Under the pieces are notes generated by a model that worked only from the letters and a program-made list of their open reading frames with translations, did not search any database and was not told the DNA's origin. This document shows, piece after piece, positions 46,096 through 54,749 of a stretch of DNA of 64,000 bases. The stretch is from Lawsonibacter sp. Its GTDB lineage: Bacteria > Bacillota > Clostridia > Oscillospirales > Oscillospiraceae. Position numbers and translations under genes: made by a program. The DNA lies in the NCBI GenBank assembly GCA_022791995.1, contig JAAWAD010000030.1:1-64000 (forward strand), read 5' to 3'. Numbering within the stretch: position 1 is the first letter of the stretch; the number at the start of each line of letters is the position of its first letter.

Positions 46096-46124
46096 ATCAT
46101 ACCAGATTTTTGGAGGAATGACAA
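46096..46124 (-). promoter_or_regulatory. Promoter of the EamA-yhcH operon, abutting sfsA
   Basis: Minus-strand TTGTCA (46124-46119) and TATGAT (46101-46096) are separated by 17 bases. The -35 ends one base before the divergent sfsA ATG, and the spacer contains the sfsA ribosome site TGGAGGA. Confidence 0.6.
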
Positions 46125-46125
46125 G

Positions 46126-46818
46126 ATGCGTTACCCAAATATCCGCGCCGGTCGCTTTGCAGCCCGGCCCAACCGCTTTGTGGCCCATGTGGAGCTGGAG
46201 AACGAGCTTGTTGTCTGTCACGTAAAAAATACGGGGCGTTGTCGTGAGCTGCTGGTTCCGGGGGCCAGGGTCTGGCTAACTGAGAGCGAAAACCTCGCCC
46301 GCAAGACCAAATATGACCTGGTCGCTGTGGAGAAGCAGACCGACCGGGGGTGCCTGCTGATTAACATGGATGCCCAGGCTCCCAACCAGGTCTTTCAAGA
46401 GTGGGCGCAGGGAGGCGGTTTTCACACGGGACTTACCCTGCTGCGTCCAGAGACAACATTCGGAAATTCCCGCTTTGATTTTTACTGGGAGTTGTCCCAT
46501 CGGCGGGGATTTGTAGAGGTCAAGGGCGTTACTCTGGAGGAGCACGGTGTGGCTCGGTTTCCAGATGCCCCCACCCTCCGGGGAGTGAAGCACCTGGAGG
46601 AACTGGTCCGGGCCCGGCAGGCCGGGTTTGAGGCAACGGTGTGCTTTCTCGTTCAGATGGAGGGGATGGAACGGGTAGAGCCCAACGATATCACACACCC
46701 GGAATTCGGTGCGGCGCTTCGCCGTGCGGCCGGCGCTGGCGTGGAAGTCTTTGCGCTGGACTGTGTTGTAAAGCCAAATTCCCTGCTGGTAAACGGACGT
46801 ATCCCGGTCCGCCTTTAG
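46126..46818 (+). CDS. sfsA: SfsA-family DNA/RNA-binding protein
   Basis: A 230-residue SfsA protein with an OB-fold N-terminus (RPNRFVAHVELENELVVCHVKNTGRC) and a PD-(D/E)XK-like domain with RFDFYWE and GFVEVKGVTLEE. It was first described as a sugar-fermentation stimulator; its true role is not settled. The start at 46126 follows TGGAGGAATG. The stop codon overlaps a dispersed inverted repeat. Confidence 0.94.
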   Translation: MRYPNIRAGRFAARPNRFVAHVELENELVVCHVKNTGRCRELLVPGARVWLTESENLARKTKYDLVAVEKQTDRGCLLINMDAQAPNQVFQEWAQGGGFHTGLTLLRPETTFGNSRFDFYWELSHRRGFVEVKGVTLEEHGVARFPDAPTLRGVKHLEELVRARQAGFEATVCFLVQMEGMERVEPNDITHPEFGAALRRAAGAGVEVFALDCVVKPNSLLVNGRIPVRL

Positions 46819-46880
46819 AACCTGTATTCACAACCTCAAACGACCATCCGGGCGGGTTTTCAATTATGAATACAGGTTCT
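46817..46880. repeat. Dispersed inverted-repeat element, copy 2 (64 bp)
   Basis: Perfect 14-base arms, AGAACCTGTATTCA (46817-46830) and TGAATACAGGTTCT (46867-46880). The first 19 bases equal the inverse of the end of the 44482-44642 element, and the similarity runs on for about 13 more bases. It begins inside the sfsA stop codon and could form a strong 3'-UTR hairpin. Confidence 0.7.
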
Positions 46881-46889
46881 TAGTGGGGC

Positions 46890-46919
46890 TTGCAAAGGCC
46901 CTCGTTCTGTTGGTATAAT
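46890..46919 (+). promoter_or_regulatory. Promoter of hflX
   Basis: TTGCAA and TATAAT are separated by 18 bases, about 50 bases before the ATG. Confidence 0.65.
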
Positions 46920-46972
46920 AAAGGTACGGCGTCTACACCGCCGGCACAAAACCGTTCATTCATGGAGGATCT

Positions 46973-48256
46973 ATGACCGACAATTACACGCAGGAAAAAA
47001 AGGTGCGGGCAGTCCTGGTCGGACTGAACGCCTTCCATTTAACCCGAGAGGAGAACGCCGACGAGGGCACCATGGAGGAGCTGTCCGCCCTTCTGGAGAC
47101 AGCAGGGGGACAGACCGTGGCTACTGTGATGCAATCCAAGGACAGCCCGGATCCCCGCACCTTCATCGGAGAAGGCAAGGTGGCCGAGGTGAAGGAGCTG
47201 GTCCATGCCCTGAACGCAGAGATGGTTATGTTTGACAACCCGCTGTCCCCCTCTCAGCAGCGGGTTCTGTCCGAGGAGCTCGGGGTGGGGGTGCTGGACC
47301 GCTCCGCCCTGATTCTGGACATCTTTGCCCAGCGGGCCCGCACCCGGGAGGGACGGCTCCAGGTGGAGCTGGCCCAATACAAATATCTGCTGCCCCGGCT
47401 CACCGGCATGTGGAAGCATCTGGAGCGTCAGGAGGGCGCCATCGGCACCCGGGGCCCTGGTGAGACACAGCTGGAAACCGACCGCCGCCACATTCGCAAG
47501 AAAATTTCCAAGCTGGAGGAGGAGCTGGAGTCCGTCCGCCGGGTCCGGGCCACCCAGCGGGACCGGCGGGAGAAGAATGAAATTCCCGTTGTGGCCCTGG
47601 TGGGCTACACCAACGCGGGAAAATCCACCCTTCTCAACGCCCTCACCGGGGCGGATATTCCCGCCAACAACCGCCTGTTCGATACCCTGGATACCACCAC
47701 CCGCACCCTGGAGGTGTCCGACACCTGTACCGTCCTTTTGTCCGACACGGTTGGCTTTATCCGAAAGCTGCCCCATCACCTGGTGCAGGCCTTCCGGGCC
47801 ACCCTGGAGGAGCTGTCCTTTGCCGGGCTGATTCTTCACGTTATCGACGCCTCCACCCCCGACTGGGAGGAGCAGGCGGCGGTGGTAGATCAGCTGATCC
47901 GAGATCTGGAGGTGGACCGCACCCCCCGCCTTCAGGTGTTTAACAAGCGGGACCTCTGCCCCGCCTTGCCCCGCCTGGAGGAGGACTCCGTGGCCGTCTC
48001 TGCCCGCACTGGAGAGGGCCTGCCCGACCTTTTAACCGCCATTGGGCGAAAGCTGGACACCGGGGCCCGGCGGGTCCTTGTCCATCTGCCCTACGACCAG
48101 GGCGGTCTGCTTGAGCTGCTCCACCGGGAGGCTAAGGTCCTCTCGGTGGACTATGGACAGACCATCGACGTAACCGCCATATGCGCCCCGAAAATGATTG
48201 GTCGTCTAGGCCCCCTGGTGGAGGGCTGGAAGCCTCACAAGGAACCATGGGAATAG
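46973..48256 (+). CDS. hflX: Ribosome-associated GTPase HflX
   Basis: A 427-residue GTPase that binds the 50S subunit and rescues stalled ribosomes. The N-terminal HflX domain has GEGKVAEVKELV and FDNPLSPSQQR. A helical linker with the glycine-rich IGTRGPGETQLETDRR follows, then the G domain: GYTNAGKST (G1), DTVGFIRKLPHHL (G3) and NKRD (G4). The ATG at 46973 follows GGAGG. Confidence 0.96.
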   Translation: MTDNYTQEKKVRAVLVGLNAFHLTREENADEGTMEELSALLETAGGQTVATVMQSKDSPDPRTFIGEGKVAEVKELVHALNAEMVMFDNPLSPSQQRVLSEELGVGVLDRSALILDIFAQRARTREGRLQVELAQYKYLLPRLTGMWKHLERQEGAIGTRGPGETQLETDRRHIRKKISKLEEELESVRRVRATQRDRREKNEIPVVALVGYTNAGKSTLLNALTGADIPANNRLFDTLDTTTRTLEVSDTCTVLLSDTVGFIRKLPHHLVQAFRATLEELSFAGLILHVIDASTPDWEEQAAVVDQLIRDLEVDRTPRLQVFNKRDLCPALPRLEEDSVAVSARTGEGLPDLLTAIGRKLDTGARRVLVHLPYDQGGLLELLHREAKVLSVDYGQTIDVTAICAPKMIGRLGPLVEGWKPHKEPWE

Positions 48257-48259
48257 GGC

Positions 48260-48376
48260 TGCTTCATATTCTGCTGTGGCGCCACTCCTGAGAAGCTTCT
48301 CACCGTCACCTGTACCGTGGCTACCGCCCGGGATATGCGCCGGCGCTTCACCCAGCAGTTTGGAGAGACCCTATGA
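48260..48376 (+). pseudogene. Possible remnant of a superfamily I helicase N-terminus
   Basis: One reading frame, ending TGA at 48374-48376, reads TPEKLLTVTCTVATARDMRRRF. This resembles the segment after the Walker A motif in UvrD/PcrA-like helicases (ILAVTFTNAAAxEMRxRF). No Walker A, start codon or ribosome site is visible, so it would be a decayed fragment. Chance similarity is possible. Confidence 0.35.
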
Positions 48377-48413
48377 GGCTTGGGTCCCCCTTGATAGCGT
48401 TGTCCAGAGCCCC

Positions 48414-48442
48414 TTGCCTTTCACGAGAAACTCTATTATATA
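48414..48442 (+). promoter_or_regulatory. Promoter of the LacI gene with embedded pseudo-palindrome
   Basis: TTGCCT and TATATA are separated by 17 bases. The spacer begins with TTTC-ACGA-GAAA (48419-48430), a near-palindrome with a central CG of the kind bound by LacI-family proteins. This suggests autoregulation. Confidence 0.5.
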
Positions 48443-48470
48443 ACTGCAAAATGAGAACTGAGGTGATTGG

Positions 48471-49484
48471 ATGCAGAACCGCCCTACTCTAAAGACCATC
48501 GGAAAGCTGGCGGGGCTGTCCCATGTGGCAGTGTCCAAGGCACTGCGGGACGCCCCCGACATCTCCGCCGCCACCAAGGAGCGGGTTCGGAAAATTGCCG
48601 AGGAGGTGGGCTACACCCCCAATGTCGCAGCCCGCAATCTCTATCTCCGGCGTTCCAGCACCATTGGCATGGTGGTTCCGGCTATGGGAGAACATACGGC
48701 CTATGACCTGATATTCAACGAGATCAGCGCAGCTGCCGCTGATCTGGAATTCTGCGTTATGTTGGGCAGCAGCCACCGCAGCCCCCAGCTGGAGAAACGA
48801 CACTGCTCCATGATGGTGGGCAATCAGGTTGGGGCAATCATTGTAGCCCCCTGCACCAGCGATGTATCCCACATCAAGGCCATCTGCGGTTCGATTCCAG
48901 TCATTTTTATCGGGGGCAAAACCGACCCCGGGGAGCCGTGCGCCCTCCTGTGCGACTACCACACCAGCGGCACACTGGCGGTGGAGCATCTGGCCGGCCT
49001 GGGCCATCGGGATATCGCTCTGCTTACCTATGAACCGGAGAACCGCACCATCCTGCAAAAGGAGACGGGGTATACCCAAGCCATGGAACAACGGGGGCTG
49101 ATCCCCCGGATCCTCCGCTTCGGCTGCGCCGCCAACACCATGCAGGCCGGAATGGAGGCAGTGGAGACGCTGCTGGCCGAAGGAGCCCTGCCCACTGCGC
49201 TTTGGTGCGCCAGCGACTACATGGCCATTGGCGCTATGCACGCGCTAAGGCTACGGGGCCTGTCTGTTCCTGGCGACGTCTCGGTCATGGGACACGACGA
49301 CTTGTACTCCAGCCTCTACCCGGATATTGGGCTGACCACTCTCCACACCCCTATGGCAGAGCTGGGTAAGGCGGCAGTTCAGCTGTCCATTGCCCTGATG
49401 GAGCGGGACAGCCAGGTCCAGACCCAGCAGATCTTCCGGCCCACCCTGGTGGTCCGGGAGACCACCGGCCCGGTCCGCCCATGA
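48471..49484 (+). CDS. LacI-family transcriptional regulator
   Basis: A 337-residue repressor: N-terminal LacI helix-turn-helix (TLKTIGKLAGLSHVAVSKALRD, with the hinge helix NVAARNL), then a periplasmic-binding-protein-like effector domain ending near 330. It overlaps the transporter gene by four bases (ATGA), so both are made together and the transporter is the likely target. The effector is unknown. Confidence 0.93.
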   Translation: MQNRPTLKTIGKLAGLSHVAVSKALRDAPDISAATKERVRKIAEEVGYTPNVAARNLYLRRSSTIGMVVPAMGEHTAYDLIFNEISAAAADLEFCVMLGSSHRSPQLEKRHCSMMVGNQVGAIIVAPCTSDVSHIKAICGSIPVIFIGGKTDPGEPCALLCDYHTSGTLAVEHLAGLGHRDIALLTYEPENRTILQKETGYTQAMEQRGLIPRILRFGCAANTMQAGMEAVETLLAEGALPTALWCASDYMAIGAMHALRLRGLSVPGDVSVMGHDDLYSSLYPDIGLTTLHTPMAELGKAAVQLSIALMERDSQVQTQQIFRPTLVVRETTGPVRP

Positions 49485-50848
49485 GGCGGCGCGGTTCCGG
49501 GGACAGCAGGAGACAGACGCCACACGTCTTTCTGATTCTGTCCGCCCTGCTCCTGCTGGCGTCGGCACTGACCTGGCTGATCCCTGCCGGCAGCTACGAC
49601 CGAGTGCTGAATGCGGCTACCGGCCAGACGGTGGTGGTACCGGGCAGCTTTCGCTATACAGCGCCCACCCCAGTCGCTCCCTGGCGTCTGCCTCTGGCCC
49701 TTTTCCATGCCTTCTCCTCCGGCTCCGCCCCAAAGCTGATTTTTTTCGTTTTTTTTCTCAACGGCACCTTTGAAATTATCCTGGAAAGCGGGGCTGTCGC
49801 CGCTCTGTGCAGCTGGGTAGTGGGGAAATTCCGTCACAGGCGCGCCTGGCTTGTCCCGGTCTTTGTGGGAACCTTTTCGGTGCTGGGCTTTACCATGGGA
49901 CTGACCACCGCCTCCATCGTCTTCCTCCCCCTGGGCATGGCGGCGGCCAAGTCCTTGGGCTACGACGCAAAAACCGGGATGGCTATGGTGATGCTGGGCA
50001 CAAACGCAGGCTTTGCCGCGGGTATCTACAACCCCTTCTCAGTGGGCATCGCCCAGACCATCGCAGAGCTGCCCCTGTACTCCGGGGCGTGGCTGCGCTG
50101 GCTGCTGCTGGCAGCCCTGGTGACAGCCACCAGCCTCTATATCCTCCTCCGGGCCGGCAGGGCCTCCCCCACCGCTGAGACAGAGAGCATTGCGGAGCAA
50201 GCCGGGCTTACTCCGCAACAGGGCCTGATCCTGGCCCTGTCCCTCGGCGCGCTAGCACTGGTGATCTGGGGGGTCAGCGACTGGGGCTGGAGCCTGGAGG
50301 AGATTGCCGCCATCTTTTTGGTTCTGGGTATTCTGTGCGGAATGGCTGCCGGCTTCGAGGCAAATCAGATCTGTGCCCTGTTCACCGCCGGATGCAAAAA
50401 AATGGTGGGCGGGGCGCTGACCATCGGTATGGCTGCCGCGCTGCGGCTGGTCCTGGTCCAGGGCGGGATTCTGGACAGCGTGATTTATGGCCTGCTCCAG
50501 CTGGTGGGGCGCCTGCCCGCCTGGAGCCATCTGCTGGGCATGTTTTACGCCAACGTCCTTCTGGACCTGCTGATTACCTCTGGCTCCGGCCACGCCGCAG
50601 TGGCCATGCCCCTGATGGTCCCCCTGGCCGACGCCCTCAGCTTGTCCCGGCAGTCGGCGGTGCTGGCCTTTCAGCTGGGGGACGGGCTGGTCAATCTGGT
50701 CTCCCCTGTCTCCAACACCCTGGTGAGCTGCCTGGCCCTGTCAGAACTGAGCTACCCCAAGTGGCTGCGCTACTTTTTGCCTCTGGTCGGCATTTATTTA
50801 CTCATCGGCACCGCCTTCCTGCTTTTGGCCGGGGCCGTGGGCTACTGA
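49481..50848 (+). CDS. YfcC-family transporter
   Basis: A 455-residue membrane protein with about 12 hydrophobic helices. It resembles the YfcC/ArcD/DcuC-type group, with TWLIPAGSYDR near the start, an NPFSVGIAQ segment and the ITSGSGHAAVAMPLM motif in the second half. Members are annotated as basic amino acid, dipeptide or C4-dicarboxylate carriers, and the substrate is uncertain here. YfcC genes often sit next to M20 peptidases, but none is present. Confidence 0.82.
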   Translation: MRRRGSGDSRRQTPHVFLILSALLLLASALTWLIPAGSYDRVLNAATGQTVVVPGSFRYTAPTPVAPWRLPLALFHAFSSGSAPKLIFFVFFLNGTFEIILESGAVAALCSWVVGKFRHRRAWLVPVFVGTFSVLGFTMGLTTASIVFLPLGMAAAKSLGYDAKTGMAMVMLGTNAGFAAGIYNPFSVGIAQTIAELPLYSGAWLRWLLLAALVTATSLYILLRAGRASPTAETESIAEQAGLTPQQGLILALSLGALALVIWGVSDWGWSLEEIAAIFLVLGILCGMAAGFEANQICALFTAGCKKMVGGALTIGMAAALRLVLVQGGILDSVIYGLLQLVGRLPAWSHLLGMFYANVLLDLLITSGSGHAAVAMPLMVPLADALSLSRQSAVLAFQLGDGLVNLVSPVSNTLVSCLALSELSYPKWLRYFLPLVGIYLLIGTAFLLLAGAVGY

Positions 50849-50881
50849 GGACTGCAGGAAAACCACCTGCGGTCCTTTTTA
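50848..50881 (+). terminator. Terminator of the LacI-YfcC operon
   Basis: AGGACTGCAGG pairs with CCTGCGGTCCT (one mismatch), followed by TTTTTA. The stem starts at the last base of the stop codon. Confidence 0.8.
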
Positions 50882-50906
50882 TATCCAAATTTTCTTCGGT
50901 CCAGGC

Positions 50907-50935
50907 TTGACACCGCTTGTGAATTTCAGTATAAT
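50907..50935 (+). promoter_or_regulatory. Consensus promoter of the second SLH protein
   Basis: TTGACA, 17 bases, TATAAT: a full match to the sigma-A consensus. The leader is about 100 bases. Confidence 0.85.
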
Positions 50936-50949
50936 TTTTCCGGGATGCT

Positions 50950-51026
50950 TTCACGAGTAAGGTTTCCTCATTCACGAGTAAGGCTTGGAAGCCCTTCCGC
51001 GCGGCAGCGTACCGCGGAAAAAGGGC
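50950..51026 (+). promoter_or_regulatory. Structured leader: direct repeats plus hairpin before the ribosome site
   Basis: TTCACGAGTAAGG occurs twice (50950-50962 and 50971-50983), 21 bases apart, in the transcribed leader. A hairpin follows (TTCCGCG 50995-51001 with CGCGGAA 51013-51019, extended by GCCC/GGGC) and ends one base before AGGAGGGAG. It matches no riboswitch family I recognise. Confidence 0.45.
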
Positions 51027-51040
51027 AGGAGGGAGTTTGT

Positions 51041-54000
51041 ATGAGAAAACGATTTACAGCGGTGGCCCTGGCTCTGTGCCTGATGCTGTCCTTGCTGCCG
51101 GTACAGGCGGGGGCGGCGGATATATGGTACGCCATGTATTATCCTAACTATCCCGGTATGAACCCCTCAATGGGAGTAACAAAGTACCATTCTGATAAGT
51201 TAAATCAGAAGCTGTATGAGGTAAGTCCTTATACCAAAATTGAGAATTCGATTGTGACCTCGTATACCCGTTCCCAGAATGGGGGTGCCCCCATTTATCC
51301 GTTGACCTGTGAAATCAGGCTCTTCTGCACATCAACGCCTAATACAAGTGCTGATCAACCTGGTGTGCTTTTTGCGCAATGGACAGAGGTTTCCGGCAAC
51401 TATGTCCTCTACCTTGGACTGGGAACAGAAGCTGAGGGCACAAAGGACGATTACTTTTTAGCCGATAATCTTCTATCATCCTTCAAATTAGCAGATTCTG
51501 ACACGTTTAAGGTTGCTGACGGCAAACAAATTATTGGATGGTCAGCGATTGATGACACTTATAACAACAAATACACTCCAGGACAAGAAATCGTGTACAA
51601 CCGTAATTATTGGCGCTATCGGCCTGTTATCGGCTATAATTACATAACATATCACTATTATTTGCAAAATGAGAAGTATACTCTTGATAAAACAGTGTTT
51701 TATCAAGACGATACCGGTTCAATCGATGACGAAAACTTTAAGCATGGAGAATCTTTGCTGTTCTGTGGCTGGAACGATGCCGAAGATGGGACAGGCAACT
51801 GGTATCGAAAAGTGAAGGAGGTCCCTGTAGATGTACACGAGTTGTATGCACAATATCAGGAGTACCCAGACTATGGATATTGTATTTTGCACACGCAGGG
51901 AGAGGGGCCACACTCTCAAATCCATCCCTTAGATGAAAATGGATGTGTGGGAAAACTGCCTATTCCCACCTACAAAGACCACAATTTCATTGGTTGGTTC
52001 CGCGATGATACCGCCCAAGAAGTGAAGAATGGCGATTCAGTCCCAAACAAAACGGTCATTAGTGCAGCTTGGACATCGAACCCAAAGTCCTATGTCATTA
52101 CCCTTGACCCACAAGGCGGAGTATTTGAGAAAGCCGATGCCGACAACCTGCATGGCGGCAATAAAGCTGTTACCAATGAAGACGGTAAGCTTAACCCCCC
52201 ACTACCTTCACCGAACAGAACAGACAGCACATTCCTGGGCTGGTTTGATTCCCCGGAGGGAGACAATAATGTTGAGGACGATTTCGTCTTTACCAGCAAC
52301 ACCACTTTATATGCACATTGGTCCTGTACCCACAGAGAAGAAAAAATGGATGATGTTCCTCCTACCTGTGGAAACAACGGTACTACAGGGGGCAAGCGGT
52401 GCTCTGTCTGCGGCACAACGCTTGAGGAGCCCACCGTCGTACTTGCCACTGGAAAACACACACCTGGCGATTTTGTAGAGGAAAAAATCATCACAGAGGC
52501 CATCTGTACGCAGGATGGCTCCAAGGATGTCACTTACAAATGTACGGTCTGCGGCCAGGAATTCACACAAACGGAAACAATCCCCCCCACCGGCCACACG
52601 TGGGGAGCCGAAGGCAGCGGAGTTGTGACAACACCTGCCACCTGTACAAACAAGGGGACCAAGACGTTCACAAAACAGTGTACAGCACCGGGCTGTGGGG
52701 CGAAAGAGACACGGACAGAGGATATCGACCCCCTGCCCCACACAGAAGAGATCATTCCAGAGGTTCCAGCCACCTGCACCACAGACGGAAAAACTGCGGG
52801 CAAAGAGTGTTCTGCCTGCCATACAGTCCTGGAGGCTCCCCAAGTGATTCCCGCCGCCCACACTGGCATTGAACCGCTTCCCGCCAAGGACGCCACCTGT
52901 GAAGCGGAAGGGCTGACGGAGGGAGAGTGGTGTAAGGACTGCAAAGAGGTACTGAAAGAACAGAGGCCGATTAAACCCTTAGAGCACGACTGGGTCAAAT
53001 CCGAGAACGCGACGGAAACTGTCACAAAAGAGCCCACCTGCACCGACACCGGCGAAAAAACCATCACTGGCGGCAGCAAATGCAGCCGCTGTTCAGCCAC
53101 AACCTCTGAGGAGCAAACCGTCCCAATTCCTTCCAACGGGCACGACTGGGGCGACTGGACCGTTGTAAAGGAACCCACTGCCACAGAAAAGGGCTCTGCG
53201 GAGCGGGAGTGCTCTGTCTGCCAGGAGAAGGAGACCAAGGAGCTTCCCACCACGGGAGAAAAGCCAGAGGAACCTAAGCGCTACAGCGTCACCTTTGACA
53301 GCCAGGGCGGCAGCGCAGTATCCAGTCAGACCGTCACCAGCGGCAGCAAGGTGGCAAAGCCCACCGACCCAACCTACAGCGGCCACATCTTTGGCGGCTG
53401 GTTCCAGGAGGCGGCCTGCACCAACTCGTGGAGCTTTGATACAGCGGTGAGCAAGGATATCACGCTTTACGCCAAGTGGACGGAGAACAGCGGCACCCCT
53501 GACCCAGATCAGCCCGAACCTGACAAGCCCGAACCCGAAAAGCCCAGCGAGTCCAAGACCTACACCGTCACCTTTAACGCCAACGGCGGCAGCGGCGGGA
53601 CCTCTCTGACGACTGGCACAGACGGTAAGCTTGCATCCCTGCCCGGCGACCCCACCCGGTCCGGGTACACCTTCGACGGCTGGTATACGTCGGTGTCCGG
53701 CGGTGACCGGATCACCACCTCCACTGCGTTTACGCAGAACACAACCGTCTATGCCCACTGGAGCCAGACCAGCAATCCGGTTACTCCCTCTGACTCCCGC
53801 TACCGCATTTACGCCCCCGACCAGGTCACGGGCGGCAGCCTGGATGTAAGCCACGGCTCCGCCAGGGTGGGAACCCGTATTACCCTCGATCTCAGTCCCC
53901 GGAGCAACTACGAGCTGGATTGGCTCACCGTGACCAACCTGGACACCGGCCGGAGGGTCCGCCTCACAGAGCGCCGCAGCGATACCTACACCTTCACCAT

Positions 54001-54595
54001 GCCCTCCAGCGACGTGGAGGTGGAACTCGCTTACTACAGAACGAGCTCCAGCAGCAGTTCATACTCCTACTATGTCCCCACTCAGCCCCAGGCCCGGTCC
54101 GGTCCTACCTCCTGGTACTACAAGGACCGCCATATCTATCATTTTACCAGTGGCCTCGTCCCTGACAGTACCTATCTCACGCGGGATATGCTGATCTCTG
54201 TCCTCTACAACCTGACCGACCACAGCCTGGACAGCGCCACCACAATCGGAAGCGAAACGACCGACTCCATGCTCTGGGCCTCCGGAAACAATATCCTGCC
54301 CAACGTCTATGTCAGCGGTCTCTGGGGTGTGGACAAACCTCTGAGCCGGGAGCAGGCGGCTATGCTGATCTTCCATTATGCCAAATACCGGGGCCGCAAT
54401 ACCTCCCAGACCACAGACCTCACCCGCTATGCCGACAGCGGTCGGGTTCGCCCCATTGCCCAGAGCGCTCTGTCCTGGACCGCTGCCGCCGGCCTGATAC
54501 CTGGCGCCTCCGCCTCCAAACTCTCCCCCCAGGACCACCTGACCTGCGGAGAGGCTGGGGATATCCTCTACCGGTTCCTGTCTTCCCCCACATAA
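51041..54595 (+). CDS. Large secreted surface protein with Cys-repeat, InlB-type and SLH-like domains
   Basis: A 1,184-residue exported protein. A signal peptide (1-25) is followed by an unrecognised N-terminal region (~26-300), then InlB B-repeat/Flg_new-type modules near 310-460 (TLYAHW at ~457). Six or so repeats of ~40-60 residues, each with Cys-x2-Cys knuckles (CSVCGTTLEE, CTVCGQEFTQ, CSACHTVLEA), span ~460-740. Two more TVTFDSQGG/TVTFNANGG modules flank a Pro/Glu linker, and a C-terminal SLH-like region follows (~1025-1184). The coding sequence for the first ~400 residues is visibly AT-richer than the rest. It starts at 51041 behind AGGAGGGA. Wall attachment is likely; the ligand is unknown. 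Confidence 0.82.
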   Translation: MRKRFTAVALALCLMLSLLPVQAGAADIWYAMYYPNYPGMNPSMGVTKYHSDKLNQKLYEVSPYTKIENSIVTSYTRSQNGGAPIYPLTCEIRLFCTSTPNTSADQPGVLFAQWTEVSGNYVLYLGLGTEAEGTKDDYFLADNLLSSFKLADSDTFKVADGKQIIGWSAIDDTYNNKYTPGQEIVYNRNYWRYRPVIGYNYITYHYYLQNEKYTLDKTVFYQDDTGSIDDENFKHGESLLFCGWNDAEDGTGNWYRKVKEVPVDVHELYAQYQEYPDYGYCILHTQGEGPHSQIHPLDENGCVGKLPIPTYKDHNFIGWFRDDTAQEVKNGDSVPNKTVISAAWTSNPKSYVITLDPQGGVFEKADADNLHGGNKAVTNEDGKLNPPLPSPNRTDSTFLGWFDSPEGDNNVEDDFVFTSNTTLYAHWSCTHREEKMDDVPPTCGNNGTTGGKRCSVCGTTLEEPTVVLATGKHTPGDFVEEKIITEAICTQDGSKDVTYKCTVCGQEFTQTETIPPTGHTWGAEGSGVVTTPATCTNKGTKTFTKQCTAPGCGAKETRTEDIDPLPHTEEIIPEVPATCTTDGKTAGKECSACHTVLEAPQVIPAAHTGIEPLPAKDATCEAEGLTEGEWCKDCKEVLKEQRPIKPLEHDWVKSENATETVTKEPTCTDTGEKTITGGSKCSRCSATTSEEQTVPIPSNGHDWGDWTVVKEPTATEKGSAERECSVCQEKETKELPTTGEKPEEPKRYSVTFDSQGGSAVSSQTVTSGSKVAKPTDPTYSGHIFGGWFQEAACTNSWSFDTAVSKDITLYAKWTENSGTPDPDQPEPDKPEPEKPSESKTYTVTFNANGGSGGTSLTTGTDGKLASLPGDPTRSGYTFDGWYTSVSGGDRITTSTAFTQNTTVYAHWSQTSNPVTPSDSRYRIYAPDQVTGGSLDVSHGSARVGTRITLDLSPRSNYELDWLTVTNLDTGRRVRLTERRSDTYTFTMPSSDVEVELAYYRTSSSSSSYSYYVPTQPQARSGPTSWYYKDRHIYHFTSGLVPDSTYLTRDMLISVLYNLTDHSLDSATTIGSETTDSMLWASGNNILPNVYVSGLWGVDKPLSREQAAMLIFHYAKYRGRNTSQTTDLTRYADSGRVRPIAQSALSWTAAAGLIPGASASKLSPQDHLTCGEAGDILYRFLSSPT

Positions 54596-54637
54596 AGCGC
54601 TGGCGGAACCGAAAATGCAATAGACTCCAAAAAAATG

Positions 54638-54676
54638 AGTGCAATGTACTTAAAACAGTACATTGCACTTTTTATA
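54638..54676. terminator. Bidirectional terminator
   Basis: AGTGCAATGTACT (54638-54650) pairs with AGTACATTGCACT (54657-54669). A plus-strand T-run follows and a plus-strand A-run precedes it. It lies between the SLH gene and the convergent sigK fragment. Confidence 0.85.
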
Positions 54677-54749
54677 TCCCGCAAAGAATCCAGGAAAGAA
54701 TCCACATAAACACGCTTCGGAAGAAAAGGTCAGAGAAGCTGCTTCCAAC

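Noticed and set aside
50950..50983. CRISPR-like repeat.
   Set aside because: Only two copies of a 13-base direct repeat with an 8-base gap; no array and no cas genes in the window.
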